This document shows, one piece after another, positions 16,333 to 26,034 of a stretch of 55,043 nucleotides of DNA. Location of the stretch: contig NZ_JAKRET010000020.1 in the NCBI RefSeq assembly GCF_022664395.1, positions 1 to 55,043 of the forward strand, given 5' to 3'. The notes beneath the pieces were generated by a model. That model made no database searches. It saw only the letters and a list, made by a program, of their open reading frames with translations, and was not told the origin of the DNA. This DNA comes from Sphingomonas lacusdianchii (GTDB taxonomy: Bacteria; Pseudomonadota; Alphaproteobacteria; Sphingomonadales; Sphingomonadaceae). How positions within the stretch are numbered: position 1 is the stretch's first letter; each line of letters begins with the position of its first letter. A program made the position numbers and the translations under genes.

Positions 16333-18822
16333 ATGGCATTGTCGTTGGCGCTGATTCTGGCGCAGGTCGCTACCCCGGTGGCGCCCGAACCGGTCGCGCC
16401 CGCCACCGCCACGCCGGAAACCCCGTCCGAGGCACCGGACGCGCAGGACAATGCGCGCCCCGACACCGGCCGCCTCGCCCCCGCGCAGGGCGGTGGGGAG
16501 ATCGTCGTCACCGCGCGGCGCCGCGTCGAAACCGTGCAGAGCGTGCCGATCGCCATCTCGGTCATCGGCGGCACGACGCTGGCCGATACCGGCGCGTACA
16601 ACGTCAACCGCCTGACCCAGCTGCAACCGACGCTGCAATTCTATTCGACCAACCCGCGCAATTCCGCTGCCAATATCCGGGGGTTGGGCGCGCCGTTCGG
16701 CCTGACCAACGACGGTATCGAACAGGGCGTCGGCATCTATGTCGACGGCGTCTATTACAGCCGCATTGCCTCTGCGACGTTCGACTTCACCGACACCGAA
16801 CGCATCGAGATCCTGCGCGGGCCGCAGGGCACGCTCTATGGCAAGAACACCACGGCGGGCGCGATCAACATCACCACCCGCAAGCCCAGCTTCACCCCCG
16901 AAGCGCGCGTGGAACTGACCACCGGCAATTACGACTTCATCCAGGCCAAGGCATCCGCCTCCGGCCCGCTCGTCGATGGCAAACTGGCCGCGCGCATCTC
17001 CGCCTCGGTCACCTCGCGGCGCGGGACGATCCGCAACACCGTGCTCGGCGGCTATGCCAATGCGCAGGATAACCAGAGCGTGCGCGGCCAGCTGCTGTGG
17101 ACGCCCGCGCCCAATCTCGACGTGACGCTGTACGGCGATTACGGCCACCAGAACCCCGATTGCTGCGCGCAGATCTATGTCCGCACCGGCACGACGCAGC
17201 GTCCGCTGAACCGGCAATATGCCGCGCTCGCCGGTGCGTTCGGCTATGCCCCACCCTCGACCAACGCCTTCGACCGGCTGACCGACCTCGACACGCCATT
17301 GCGCGCGCGACAGGAGCTGGGCGGCGTCTCGCTGGTCGGCAATCTCGACCTTGGCGGCGCGACGGTGACCTCGGTCAGCGCGTGGCGTTTCTGGGACTGG
17401 GATCCGTCGAACGACCGCGATTTCACCGGGCTGCCGATCACCACCGTGTCGGCCAATCCGTCGCAGCAGCGCCAGTGGAGCCAGGAACTGCGCGTCGCCT
17501 CGAACGGCAAGCGCGCGATCGATTACGTCGCCGGCCTGTTCTATTTCCACCAGACCATCGATACGCAGGGGTTGCAGGTCCAGGGGCCGGCCGCCTCGCG
17601 CTTCCTGCTCAACCCCGGCAATGTCGCGCCGGGCAGCGCCGGCTGCGCCACCGCGACGGCGGCGGCCTGCAACCCGGCGGTGCTGAACGGCCTGACCGCG
17701 CGCAACACCATCGGTTTCTCGAATACCAGCGCGGCAGTGTTCGGCAAGGCAACGTGGCACATCACCGACGCACTCTCGATCGCGCCGGGCGTGCGCGTCA
17801 ATTACGACAAGAAGACCGGGTCGTACGTCTCGGTCGTCACCACCGGCAGCGGATCGACGACGCTCACCAACGACCAGCGCGGCGTGCTCGCCCCGCAGCG
17901 TTACGAGCCCGATTTCGACGACTGGAACGTGTCGGGCGACGTCACCCTCGCCTATGACGTGGCGCGCGATATCCATGCCTATGCGACCTATGCGCGCAGC
18001 TATAAGTCGGGCGGCATCAACCTGTCGGGCCTGCCGCTGGATGGCAGCAACAACCCGATCCTTGCGGCGGCGCAGGTCAAGCCCGAACAGGTCAATCATT
18101 ACGAACTGGGTGTGAAGACCCAGTGGCTCGACCGGCGGATCACCGCCAACCTCGCCGCCTTCTGGACCGATATCAGCGATTATCAGGCGACGGTGACCAA
18201 CGGACAGCTGGGCGTTCTGCGCGGCTATCTCGCCAATGCAGAGGCGGTGCGCACCCGCGGTGTCGAGCTCGACACCGCCTTCCGCCCGACCGAGCGGCTC
18301 AACCTCTACGCCAACGCGGCGTACACCGATGCGAAATACGTCCGCTTCGTCGACGCCCCCTGCCCGCCCGAATTGTCGGGCGGCACCACGGCGGCGGCGG
18401 GCCAGTCGCCCAGTGCGCCGGGCACGCCGGGCGGGATCAGCCCGTCGGCCTGCGACGTATCGGGACAGCGGCTGCCCGGCATCTCGAAATGGGCGTTCAG
18501 CTATGGCGCCGAATATGCCCTGCCTGCCAAGATCGGGACCACCGACGGCAATGCCTATCTCGGCTTCGACGGCAGCTATCGCTCGCGCTTCTCGTCCAAC
18601 CCGTCGCCCTCGGCCTATACCTATATCGACGGCTACAGCCTCGCGAACTTCCGCTTGGGCTATCGCGCCGATGCCGGATGGAACGCGTTCCTGTGGCTGC
18701 GCAACGCCTTCGACCAGAATTACTACGAACTGCTCGCGACCCAGTCGGGCAATACCGGCCTGATCGTCGGCCAACCCGGCGACCCGCGGACGTACGGCGT
18801 GACGATCTCGGCGTCGTTCTGA
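16333..18822 (+). CDS. TonB-dependent outer-membrane receptor
   Basis: I start at ATG 16333 (829 residues), which follows GGGAGAT and opens a hydrophobic signal-like segment (MALSLALILAQVATP). A TonB-box-like GEIVVTARRR lies at about residue 55, followed by the plug domain (PIAISVIGG, LRGPQGTLYGKNTTAGAIN). The rest is the 22-strand barrel, ending in an aromatic-terminated strand (VTISASF). The substrate is not evident: no siderophore or vitamin genes are adjacent. Sphingomonads use many such receptors for plant-derived oligosaccharides and aromatics. Confidence 0.93.
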   Translation: MALSLALILAQVATPVAPEPVAPATATPETPSEAPDAQDNARPDTGRLAPAQGGGEIVVTARRRVETVQSVPIAISVIGGTTLADTGAYNVNRLTQLQPTLQFYSTNPRNSAANIRGLGAPFGLTNDGIEQGVGIYVDGVYYSRIASATFDFTDTERIEILRGPQGTLYGKNTTAGAINITTRKPSFTPEARVELTTGNYDFIQAKASASGPLVDGKLAARISASVTSRRGTIRNTVLGGYANAQDNQSVRGQLLWTPAPNLDVTLYGDYGHQNPDCCAQIYVRTGTTQRPLNRQYAALAGAFGYAPPSTNAFDRLTDLDTPLRARQELGGVSLVGNLDLGGATVTSVSAWRFWDWDPSNDRDFTGLPITTVSANPSQQRQWSQELRVASNGKRAIDYVAGLFYFHQTIDTQGLQVQGPAASRFLLNPGNVAPGSAGCATATAAACNPAVLNGLTARNTIGFSNTSAAVFGKATWHITDALSIAPGVRVNYDKKTGSYVSVVTTGSGSTTLTNDQRGVLAPQRYEPDFDDWNVSGDVTLAYDVARDIHAYATYARSYKSGGINLSGLPLDGSNNPILAAAQVKPEQVNHYELGVKTQWLDRRITANLAAFWTDISDYQATVTNGQLGVLRGYLANAEAVRTRGVELDTAFRPTERLNLYANAAYTDAKYVRFVDAPCPPELSGGTTAAAGQSPSAPGTPGGISPSACDVSGQRLPGISKWAFSYGAEYALPAKIGTTDGNAYLGFDGSYRSRFSSNPSPSAYTYIDGYSLANFRLGYRADAGWNAFLWLRNAFDQNYYELLATQSGNTGLIVGQPGDPRTYGVTISASF

Positions 18823-18828
18823 GGATAG

Positions 18829-18858
18829 GGCGCGATCCGGTAATGCCCGGATCGCGCC
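18829..18858. terminator. Bidirectional hairpin terminator
   Basis: A perfect 12-bp stem (GGCGCGATCCGG with CCGGATCGCGCC) and a 6-base loop occupy almost the whole gap between the convergent TonB receptor and nucleotidyltransferase-fold genes. Confidence 0.8.
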
Positions 18859-18860
18859 GT

Positions 18861-19898
18861 TCATTCGTCCCAACCTTCCCCCGAACCACCGGCAAACGAC
18901 GCGACCAGATCGGCCCCCGGCGCCAGCACCGCCGCCGGCACGGCGGTGAGTACCGGATCGTCGAACCGCATTCCCGGCAGCCGGGTCGCCAGCATCTCGG
19001 CCAGCGTATGTGCCTGATGCCGGTCGCGCCGCTGCTTCATCACCTCGCGATCGTTGCGACCCGCAACCCACAGCTTGTGGCACAGGAACGCGCGGGGATC
19101 GGGCACGATCAGCAGCAGCGGAAACCCCTGTTCGTCGATGGTGATCCGCTCGATCACCGGTACGTTTTCCAACCATGCCAGCCCGGCAATCTCCACCGCC
19201 GCCAGATCGTCGTCGCGCTCGCCGATCCGCGCCTGCGACCGTGGGACGGTCGCAAAGCGCGCGGCGGGCGTAATCAGGTCGACCATATAGCCGGCATTGT
19301 TGACCGCCCGGAAACTGCCCGGCGCGCTGGCGCGAAAGCTCTTGTCCAGTCCTTGTAACAGTCCGATCAGTCCGTCGGCCTGCATCGTGCCGACCATCTT
19401 CAGCGACACCCGCGCGTCGTACAGGATGTCGATGTCCATCGTGGTCATCGCTTCCTCGCCGAACTGCACGGCCCCCATCGCCTCATAGGCGTAGAGGGCG
19501 TGCGTGCCGACGATCTTCAGCCCGCCCCCCAGCAACCGCTCACGGTCGAGCCGACGGATGATCCGCGCGGACAGTACCGGCACCCGGCCCAGGCGCATCG
19601 CCCGGTTGACCGGTGCCATTTCGCGCAGCCGCTGATCGAGCATCTCGCGTCGCACACGCAACGCGTCGCGCCCCTGATGAAAGGCGGCATGCGCTTCCCG
19701 GGTACGATCATCCTCGGGGCCCAGGCTTTTCCACGTATCGCCCGTCTTGCGGTACAGATAGGTCCGGTCCTTGACCGTCTTCCACGACATCGCCCCGGCA
19801 AAACGTGTCGCCAGTTCGCGGGTCGTGTCGCGATAGGTGGCGTAAAGCTGCTCGCAATCGATCCATTGCCGGGTCTGTTGTGCGGTCAGGTCTAACAT
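18861..19898 (-). CDS. Nucleotidyltransferase-fold protein, GSU2403-like
   Basis: This 345-residue protein matches the GSU2403-type nucleotidyltransferase-fold family. The central segment has KIVGTHALYAYE followed by TTMDIDILYD, whose Asp-x-Asp pair would bind metal and nucleotide. N-terminal 110 residues are helical and charged; the C-terminal part has DPRAFLCHKLWVAGR. Related folds occur in toxin nucleotidyltransferases, but the activity of this family is unknown. A 41-bp inverted repeat sits 9 bases upstream of the start and is partly shared with the HigA-like gene at 21.8 kb. Confidence 0.75.
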   Translation of the reverse strand: MLDLTAQQTRQWIDCEQLYATYRDTTRELATRFAGAMSWKTVKDRTYLYRKTGDTWKSLGPEDDRTREAHAAFHQGRDALRVRREMLDQRLREMAPVNRAMRLGRVPVLSARIIRRLDRERLLGGGLKIVGTHALYAYEAMGAVQFGEEAMTTMDIDILYDARVSLKMVGTMQADGLIGLLQGLDKSFRASAPGSFRAVNNAGYMVDLITPAARFATVPRSQARIGERDDDLAAVEIAGLAWLENVPVIERITIDEQGFPLLLIVPDPRAFLCHKLWVAGRNDREVMKQRRDRHQAHTLAEMLATRLPGMRFDDPVLTAVPAAVLAPGADLVASFAGGSGEGWDE

Positions 19899-19907
19899 GA
19901 CCGCATC

Positions 19908-19948
19908 GTTATCCCTTTTTCGAAAAATTCCAATGTAAAAGGGATAAC
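19908..19948 (-). promoter_or_regulatory. Inverted-repeat operator candidate upstream of the NTase-fold gene
   Basis: Perfect 12-bp arms GTTATCCCTTTT and AAAAGGGATAAC flank a 17-base centre that contains CGAAAAATTCC. In gene orientation it begins TTATCCCTTTTACAT, which recurs as TTATCCCTTTTCCAT upstream of the HigA-like gene (21857-21900). Confidence 0.55.
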
Positions 19949-19975
19949 TGGTAGCGCAACGTCAACCCACCTGCA

Positions 19976-21115
19976 TCACGCCGCTTCGGCAAGCGCGGCA
20001 TGGTCGACCACCCGGTTGCGCCCGCCATGTTTGGCGGCATAGAGCGCGGCATCGGCCTGCGCGATCAGCGTTTCCCAGCTCGCGCCGCCCCGGCCGGTCC
20101 GGCTGCACCTCAGGCTGATCGTACAGCGGATTTCGTAGCCCTCGGCGACGACGATCGGCGTCGCCTCGATCGCCGAACGGACGCGCTCGGCCAGATCGGC
20201 GACGACAACAGGCGATGCGGTGCCGAGCAGAATCATGAACTCCTTGCCGCCGACCCGACCGACCAGATCGCCCGGCCGCACGGTTTCGCCGATCCGCTTC
20301 GCCACCATCGCCAGCACCGCATCGCCCGCCGGATGCCCCCAGCGGTCGTTGACCTGCTTGAAATGATCGATGTCGAGCAGGATCAGCACCACATCGCCCC
20401 CGTTGCGGTCGGGCGCGGCGATGCGCTGCGTGCCCGCCTCCCACATCACCCGCCGGTTCGATAGGCCGGTCAGCGTGTCGCAATTGGCATAGCGGATCAG
20501 CCGTTCGTCGAGCTGCCGTGCGATCATCCATAACAGGCAGATCGCGATCACCCACGACAGCAGCAGCCGGACGACCAGCGCCACGACCGAACTGATTTCG
20601 AACGCATGCATATCCTGCGTTTCGATCAGCACCGGCACCGCGCGCATCGCCATCGTCGCGGCCCAGGCGAAATGGAATATCGCCGCCAGCCTGGCCGGCG
20701 GGCGATGCGACGCATCGGCATGGCGCCACAATGCAAGCCCGGTGGCGACCGTCAACGGGCCGCGCACCGCGACGCCGACGATCAGCATGACGCTGTAATC
20801 GGGCACCGGCCGTGACAGGGCATAGGCCACTTCGCCGACCGCGATCACCACCGCGACCGCGATCGGCCAATTCTCACGCGCGGGGCGGCCGAACAACCGG
20901 TTCGTCGCGACCAGCGACAGCGCGATCCCGGCATCGATCGCCAGGTTCGCGATCAACTGCCCCCGCGGCACCACCAGTCCGACGATATTGGACGCCAGCA
21001 TCATGAAACCGATGCTCAACACCCCATAGGCCGCCCCCCAGTACAACAGACTGTCCGACCGCGTCAGGTAATTGGTAACGCGCCAGAAACCCAAAAAACA
21101 GCAATGCGGTCGCAA
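19976..21115 (-). CDS. Degenerate GGDEF-domain membrane protein, frameshifted at its 5' end
   Basis: Six or so membrane segments occupy residues 20-205, followed by a GGDEF domain (DTLTGLSNRRVM, DIDHFKQVNDRWGHPAGD). The signature itself reads GGKEF instead of GG(D/E)EF, so a metal-binding acid is replaced by Lys. The later SIGV-like strand reads ISLRCS. Both changes argue against normal diguanylate cyclase activity. The true N-terminus appears to be in another frame upstream (21088-21179) and joins this frame near the A6 run at 21092-21097. Either a one-base insertion has broken the gene or there is a sequence error. The protein may act as a c-di-GMP effector or be decaying. Confidence 0.8.
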   Translation of the reverse strand: MRPHCCFLGFWRVTNYLTRSDSLLYWGAAYGVLSIGFMMLASNIVGLVVPRGQLIANLAIDAGIALSLVATNRLFGRPARENWPIAVAVVIAVGEVAYALSRPVPDYSVMLIVGVAVRGPLTVATGLALWRHADASHRPPARLAAIFHFAWAATMAMRAVPVLIETQDMHAFEISSVVALVVRLLLSWVIAICLLWMIARQLDERLIRYANCDTLTGLSNRRVMWEAGTQRIAAPDRNGGDVVLILLDIDHFKQVNDRWGHPAGDAVLAMVAKRIGETVRPGDLVGRVGGKEFMILLGTASPVVVADLAERVRSAIEATPIVVAEGYEIRCTISLRCSRTGRGGASWETLIAQADAALYAAKHGGRNRVVDHAALAEAA

Positions 21116-21179
21116 GCGACGTCAACCCGTTGGCAAAAAACATCGTCGTCAGATCGATCGGATGGGCCGGGATTTGCAT
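21088..21179 (-). pseudogene. Out-of-frame N-terminal segment of the GGDEF protein
   Basis: ATG 21179 opens MQIPAHPIDLTTMFFANG, then LATALLFFGF, a typical first membrane segment for this type of protein. In the downstream frame the sequence continues naturally with WRVTNYLTRSDS. Skipping one base near the homopolymer at 21085-21097 would join the two frames. Confidence 0.6.
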
Positions 21180-21430
21180 ATCCTGCCAATAGACATACAG
21201 GATTAAGAATTTGTACTACATCCTTTGCAGGTGACGACCGGTCGCGATTACTTGGTGTTGCCGAACCGCCATCGTCGCGCCTGACAAGTCGGTGCGAGGG
21301 GCATTTCGCCTCTGCCCGAGGCAGGTCATGTAGGGAAGGACCGGGTCATCCTACCCCGATTAAGGGCCTGATCAGCAATAGCCGCCTAACAGCTTAGACA
21401 CGCCTACATGTCGACATCCCGATCACCACC

Positions 21431-21800
21431 CTAACGACCGGTCAGCGCATAATCCTGTACCAGCACCCCGGCAGGAACATGCCACGCTTCCGAAATCGCC
21501 CGGATCATCGGCAGCGTCAGCGCCCGGCGGCGACTCAGTATCTCGGTCGCATGCGACTGCCCGATCAGCGCGGCTAGTTGGGCACGGGTATAACCGTTCA
21601 TTTCCATCGCCGCCTCGATCGCCCGCACCGGATCGAGCGGTTCGATCGGCCAGCGCTGCCGTTCATAGGTTTCGACCAGTGTCACCAGCACGTCGAGCCG
21701 GTCGCCCGCTTCAGTCCCCTCCTCGGCACCCCCATAACGTTTCGATCTCACGCAGCGCATCCTCATGATCGGCATCGCTGCGGATCGGGCGAATATGCAT
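21431..21800 (-). pseudogene. HigA-family antitoxin with an internal frameshift
   Basis: From ATG 21800, behind a strong GGAAGGAG site, the product reads MHIRPIRSDADHEDAL then REIETLWG, the usual HigA-like N-terminus, and then runs into a stop. The remaining conserved part (GDRLDVLVTLVETYE, then an XRE helix-turn-helix with LTLPMIRAISEAW) continues in a frame one base away. The junction is the GGGGG run at about 21735-21741. No HigB toxin gene is next to it, so it is an orphan regulator or a remnant. An alternative start at 21808 keeps one frame but gives an unrelated N-terminus. Confidence 0.7.
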
Positions 21801-21856
21801 GGTCGCATCTCCTTCCATCAAAACAGGCTCACCGTCAGGTCTCACGTGGTCCGGCA

Positions 21857-21900
21857 CATTATCCCGTTTCTGGTCCGTTTTTCATGGAAAAGGGATAATG
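21857..21900 (-). promoter_or_regulatory. Inverted-repeat operator candidate upstream of the HigA-like gene
   Basis: Perfect 9-bp arms CATTATCCC and GGGATAATG enclose 26 bases. In gene orientation it reads TTATCCCTTTTCCAT, nearly the same as the site upstream of the NTase-fold gene. Confidence 0.5.
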
Positions 21901-22137
21901 GCTTACGCGAAGGCACGAAGGGCGAAGAAGATAGAGATCGCGCAGAGGCGCAGAGGGGTTGCGATCCGGGTGAGCGTTCGCGATCGGGAGACACCTCTCC
22001 CCCCGCTGACAAGTAGCTGAAGGCCGCGTGCGCGGGATGACATCCGCCAGAGACGCGCCCCCTCCGCGCCTCCGCGCCTCTGCGCGAACCAATCTTCCTT
22101 TTCCTTCGCGTCTTCGCGCCTTCGCGTGAACCAACCT
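21901..22137. repeat. Composite interspersed inverted repeat, copy 3
   Basis: It carries GCGAAGGCACGAA and GCAGAGGCGCAGAG motifs on the left, complementary arms on the right, and a central CGATCGGGAGAC with GGCCGCGTGCGCGGG. It is the most diverged of the three copies. It fills most of the gap before the ABC1 kinase gene. Confidence 0.7.
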
Positions 22138-22195
22138 TCTTCAGCGCCGTCCCCCACGCACGGGAACCCAACGCCACCCCACTCGCTCCGCCCGC

Positions 22196-23533
22196 ATGAC
22201 CGACGAACCCACCCGCCCCGGCCGCGCCGTTCCCTCGGGCCGCCTGTCGCGCCTGTCCGGTTTCGGCCGCTTGGCCGGCGGCATCGCCGGAGGCGTGCTG
22301 GCCGAAGGGGCGCGGCGACTGGCGAGCGGGGAGCGCCCGCGCATGGGCGACCTGATCCTCACCCCCGCCAATGCCAAGCGCATGGCCGACCGCCTCTCGC
22401 ACCTGCGCGGGGCGGCGATGAAGCTGGGGCAGATGATCTCGATGGACGCGGGCGACCTGTTGCCGCCCGAACTCGCCACCATTCTCGCGCAACTGCGCAA
22501 TCAGGGCCAGCCCATGCCGCCCGCCCAGCTCGACCGGCTGCTGATCGCCGAATGGGGGCCTGACTGGCGCAGCAAGCTCGGCAAGTTCGACGCGAAACCG
22601 ATCGCCGCCGCCTCGATCGGGCAGGTGCACCGGGCCGAGTTGAAGGACGGCCGCCGCCTCGCCGTCAAGGTGCAATATCCGGGCGTCCGCGAAAGCATCG
22701 ATGCCGATGTCGACAATGTCGCGACGCTGCTGCGCGTGTCCAACCTGTTGCCGCGCGGCCTCGACCTCAAACCGCTGCTCGCCGAGGCCAAGCGCCAATT
22801 GGCCGACGAAGCCAATTATCTGCGCGAGGCCGACGCCATGCGCCGCTATGGCGAGCGGCTCGCCGGCGACCCGCGCTATGTCGTGCCGGCACCAGTCGAT
22901 GCGCTGACCACGCCCCGCATCCTGACCATGGACTATATTGACGGCACCCCGATCGAGGGGCTGGCGACCGCACCACAACCCACGCGCGACGCGGCGATGA
23001 CCGCGATGATCGACCTGGTCCTGCGCGAGTTGTTCGAATTCGCCGAAATGCAGACCGACCCCAATTTCGCGAACTATCGCTGGCAGGCGGACAGCGGCCG
23101 CATCGTCCTGCTCGATTTCGGCGCGACGCGGCCCGTGCCGCCCGACACCGCCGACGCGTATCGCCGCCTGATCGCCGCCGGCCTCGCCCACGATCGCGAC
23201 ACGATCCGCGACGTGGCGGTCGAGACCGGCTTTCTCGGCGAAGCGGCAGTCGCGGCCCATCGCGGCGCCGTCGACCGGATCATCGCCGCGATCGACGACG
23301 CGATGGCCCGCCCCGGCCCCTTCGACTTCGGCGACCGCGCCTTCGTGCCGGTGGTCCGCGAGGAAGCCCGCGCATTGGCTACCGATCGCACGACATGGCA
23401 TGTGCCCCATGTCGAAACCCTGTTCGTCCAGCGCAAGATCAGCGGCACCGCGCTATTGGGAGCGAGGCTGAAGGCGCGGGTCGACGTACAGGGCATGGCA
23501 GCAAAGGCAACGGGTCGACCTGTCGATATGTAG
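22196..23533 (+). CDS. ABC1/UbiB-family atypical kinase
   Basis: This 445-residue protein has the family hallmarks in order: the KxGQ motif as MKLGQM near residue 76, the Ala-rich loop AAASIGQVH, the VKVQYPG lysine strand, the QTDPNFANY catalytic segment and LLDFGAT as the metal-binding DFG. These are the marks of the ABC1/ADCK group, whose members support ubiquinone biosynthesis or other lipid roles through ATPase-type activity. The N-terminal 45 residues are Gly/Arg-rich. It is a single-gene unit flanked by repeats. The exact pathway is not shown by context. Confidence 0.9.
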   Translation: MTDEPTRPGRAVPSGRLSRLSGFGRLAGGIAGGVLAEGARRLASGERPRMGDLILTPANAKRMADRLSHLRGAAMKLGQMISMDAGDLLPPELATILAQLRNQGQPMPPAQLDRLLIAEWGPDWRSKLGKFDAKPIAAASIGQVHRAELKDGRRLAVKVQYPGVRESIDADVDNVATLLRVSNLLPRGLDLKPLLAEAKRQLADEANYLREADAMRRYGERLAGDPRYVVPAPVDALTTPRILTMDYIDGTPIEGLATAPQPTRDAAMTAMIDLVLRELFEFAEMQTDPNFANYRWQADSGRIVLLDFGATRPVPPDTADAYRRLIAAGLAHDRDTIRDVAVETGFLGEAAVAAHRGAVDRIIAAIDDAMARPGPFDFGDRAFVPVVREEARALATDRTTWHVPHVETLFVQRKISGTALLGARLKARVDVQGMAAKATGRPVDM

Positions 23534-23564
23534 ACTATCTCAGTAGCGTCGCTTCCGGTCGAAC

Positions 23565-23845
23565 CAGACGTCATCCCAGCGAAGGCTGGGATCTCCGGTG
23601 ATAGCGTGCAGCAGGAGCCGCGTGAGGCCCCAGCCTTCGCTGGGGCGACGCTTCCGGTCGGAAGGTCGCATCGATCGCGCGCTATACGCCCCTGGAGCCG
23701 ATCGACATTCGGTCCGCCGCGCAGGACTATGACCGACGGACGCCCTATCGTCACTCCCGCGCAGGCGGGAGTCCATATGCGCCGAGGTCGCCAATCCACC
23801 CGAAACGGTAGCGGCTATGGATTCCCGCCTGCGCGGGAATGACGA
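23565..23845. repeat. Cluster of REP-like palindromes
   Basis: Several hairpins (CCCAGCGAAGGCTGGG, CAGCCTTCGCTGGGG, TCCCGCGCAGGCGGGA, ATTCCCGCCTGCGCGGGAAT) fill the 345-bp gap after the ABC1 gene. No gene is seen in it. Confidence 0.75.
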
Positions 23846-23878
23846 AAATACCTTGAAATCGCTAAATATCGATCGGTC

Positions 23879-24112
23879 CTAGTCCTTCAGATAGCGCAGG
23901 CTGTTGCCGTACCGCATATTGATCTCGGCCCGTAACGCCTCCCGATCGACACCAGTTCGAGGCATCGCCTGATATTTCGCCTCGAGCCGATCGAACACTT
24001 CCTCGGCCGGGCTGGTGCGACCGGCATCGGCATCGGCCAGCCCCCGCGCGATCGCTGCGTCCATCCGGGCGAGATCATCGCTTGCATCACCGCCTTCTGG
24101 CTTCGTCGTCAT
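23879..24112 (-). CDS. Small antitoxin-like protein
   Basis: This 77-residue acidic protein starts at ATG 24112 with TGGAGA just upstream; an in-frame ATG at 24124 is possible but lacks a site. The segment IARGLADADAGRTSPAEEVF resembles the C-terminal toxin-binding part of ParD/StbD-type antitoxins. No ParE-like toxin follows: the downstream DNA is only palindromic repeats. Only 66 bases separate it from a divergent small gene with a similar segment. The antitoxin role is inferred and unsupported by a partner. Confidence 0.6.
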   Translation of the reverse strand: MTTKPEGGDASDDLARMDAAIARGLADADAGRTSPAEEVFDRLEAKYQAMPRTGVDREALRAEINMRYGNSLRYLKD

Positions 24113-24178
24113 GGCGATCTCCATTGCTTGACCGGTCCGTCTTTCCGATCCGATTCCGACAGGATAGCCTGCCGCCCC

Positions 24179-24340
24179 ATGTCCGCCAACGACACACCGC
24201 CCCCCGCCGACGCTGCCCCGCTGGCAGCTCTCAACGCCTCGATCGCCCAAAGTCTCGCCGAAATGCGGAACGGTGGCGGCATCGACCTCGACCTTGTCGT
24301 CGAGCGGATCCTTACCAACCTGCAGACGCAGGCCACATAA
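24179..24340 (+). CDS. Very small protein resembling its divergent neighbour
   Basis: The frame encodes 53 residues starting MSANDTPPPADAAP. Its second half, LNASIAQSLAEMRNGGGIDL, aligns with MDAAIARGLADADAGRTSPA of the divergent 77-residue protein. It is short and has no clear ribosome site, so expression is uncertain. The similarity to the neighbour is the main reason to regard it as real. Confidence 0.45.
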   Translation: MSANDTPPPADAAPLAALNASIAQSLAEMRNGGGIDLDLVVERILTNLQTQAT

Positions 24341-24520
24341 CCCTTTCCTACACGCCCCGCCCCCGTCATGCTCGGCCGGACCGGCCGGACACCCGTCCCC
24401 ACCCCCCACACCATGCGTTGCGTGGCAACTTCGCCACCTTTGCTGGACGGTCCACTGCGTACCTAGTATCGAGTAGGAACGCGCCGCAGAGCGCCGGAAA
24501 AACCGGGGGGTGGCAACACG

Positions 24521-25894
<1,374 letters not shown>

Positions 25895-26034
25895 CCGGGC
25901 GATCCGGCTGATTCTTCAACGATTTTGCCGCGCCACCACCCGATGCGACGCTTTGCGACACCTTGCCACCGGACGATTCCGTTGCGGCGGGCATAGCCTT
26001 CACCCTTCGGTAACGACCGGTTCGGGGGAGCCAT

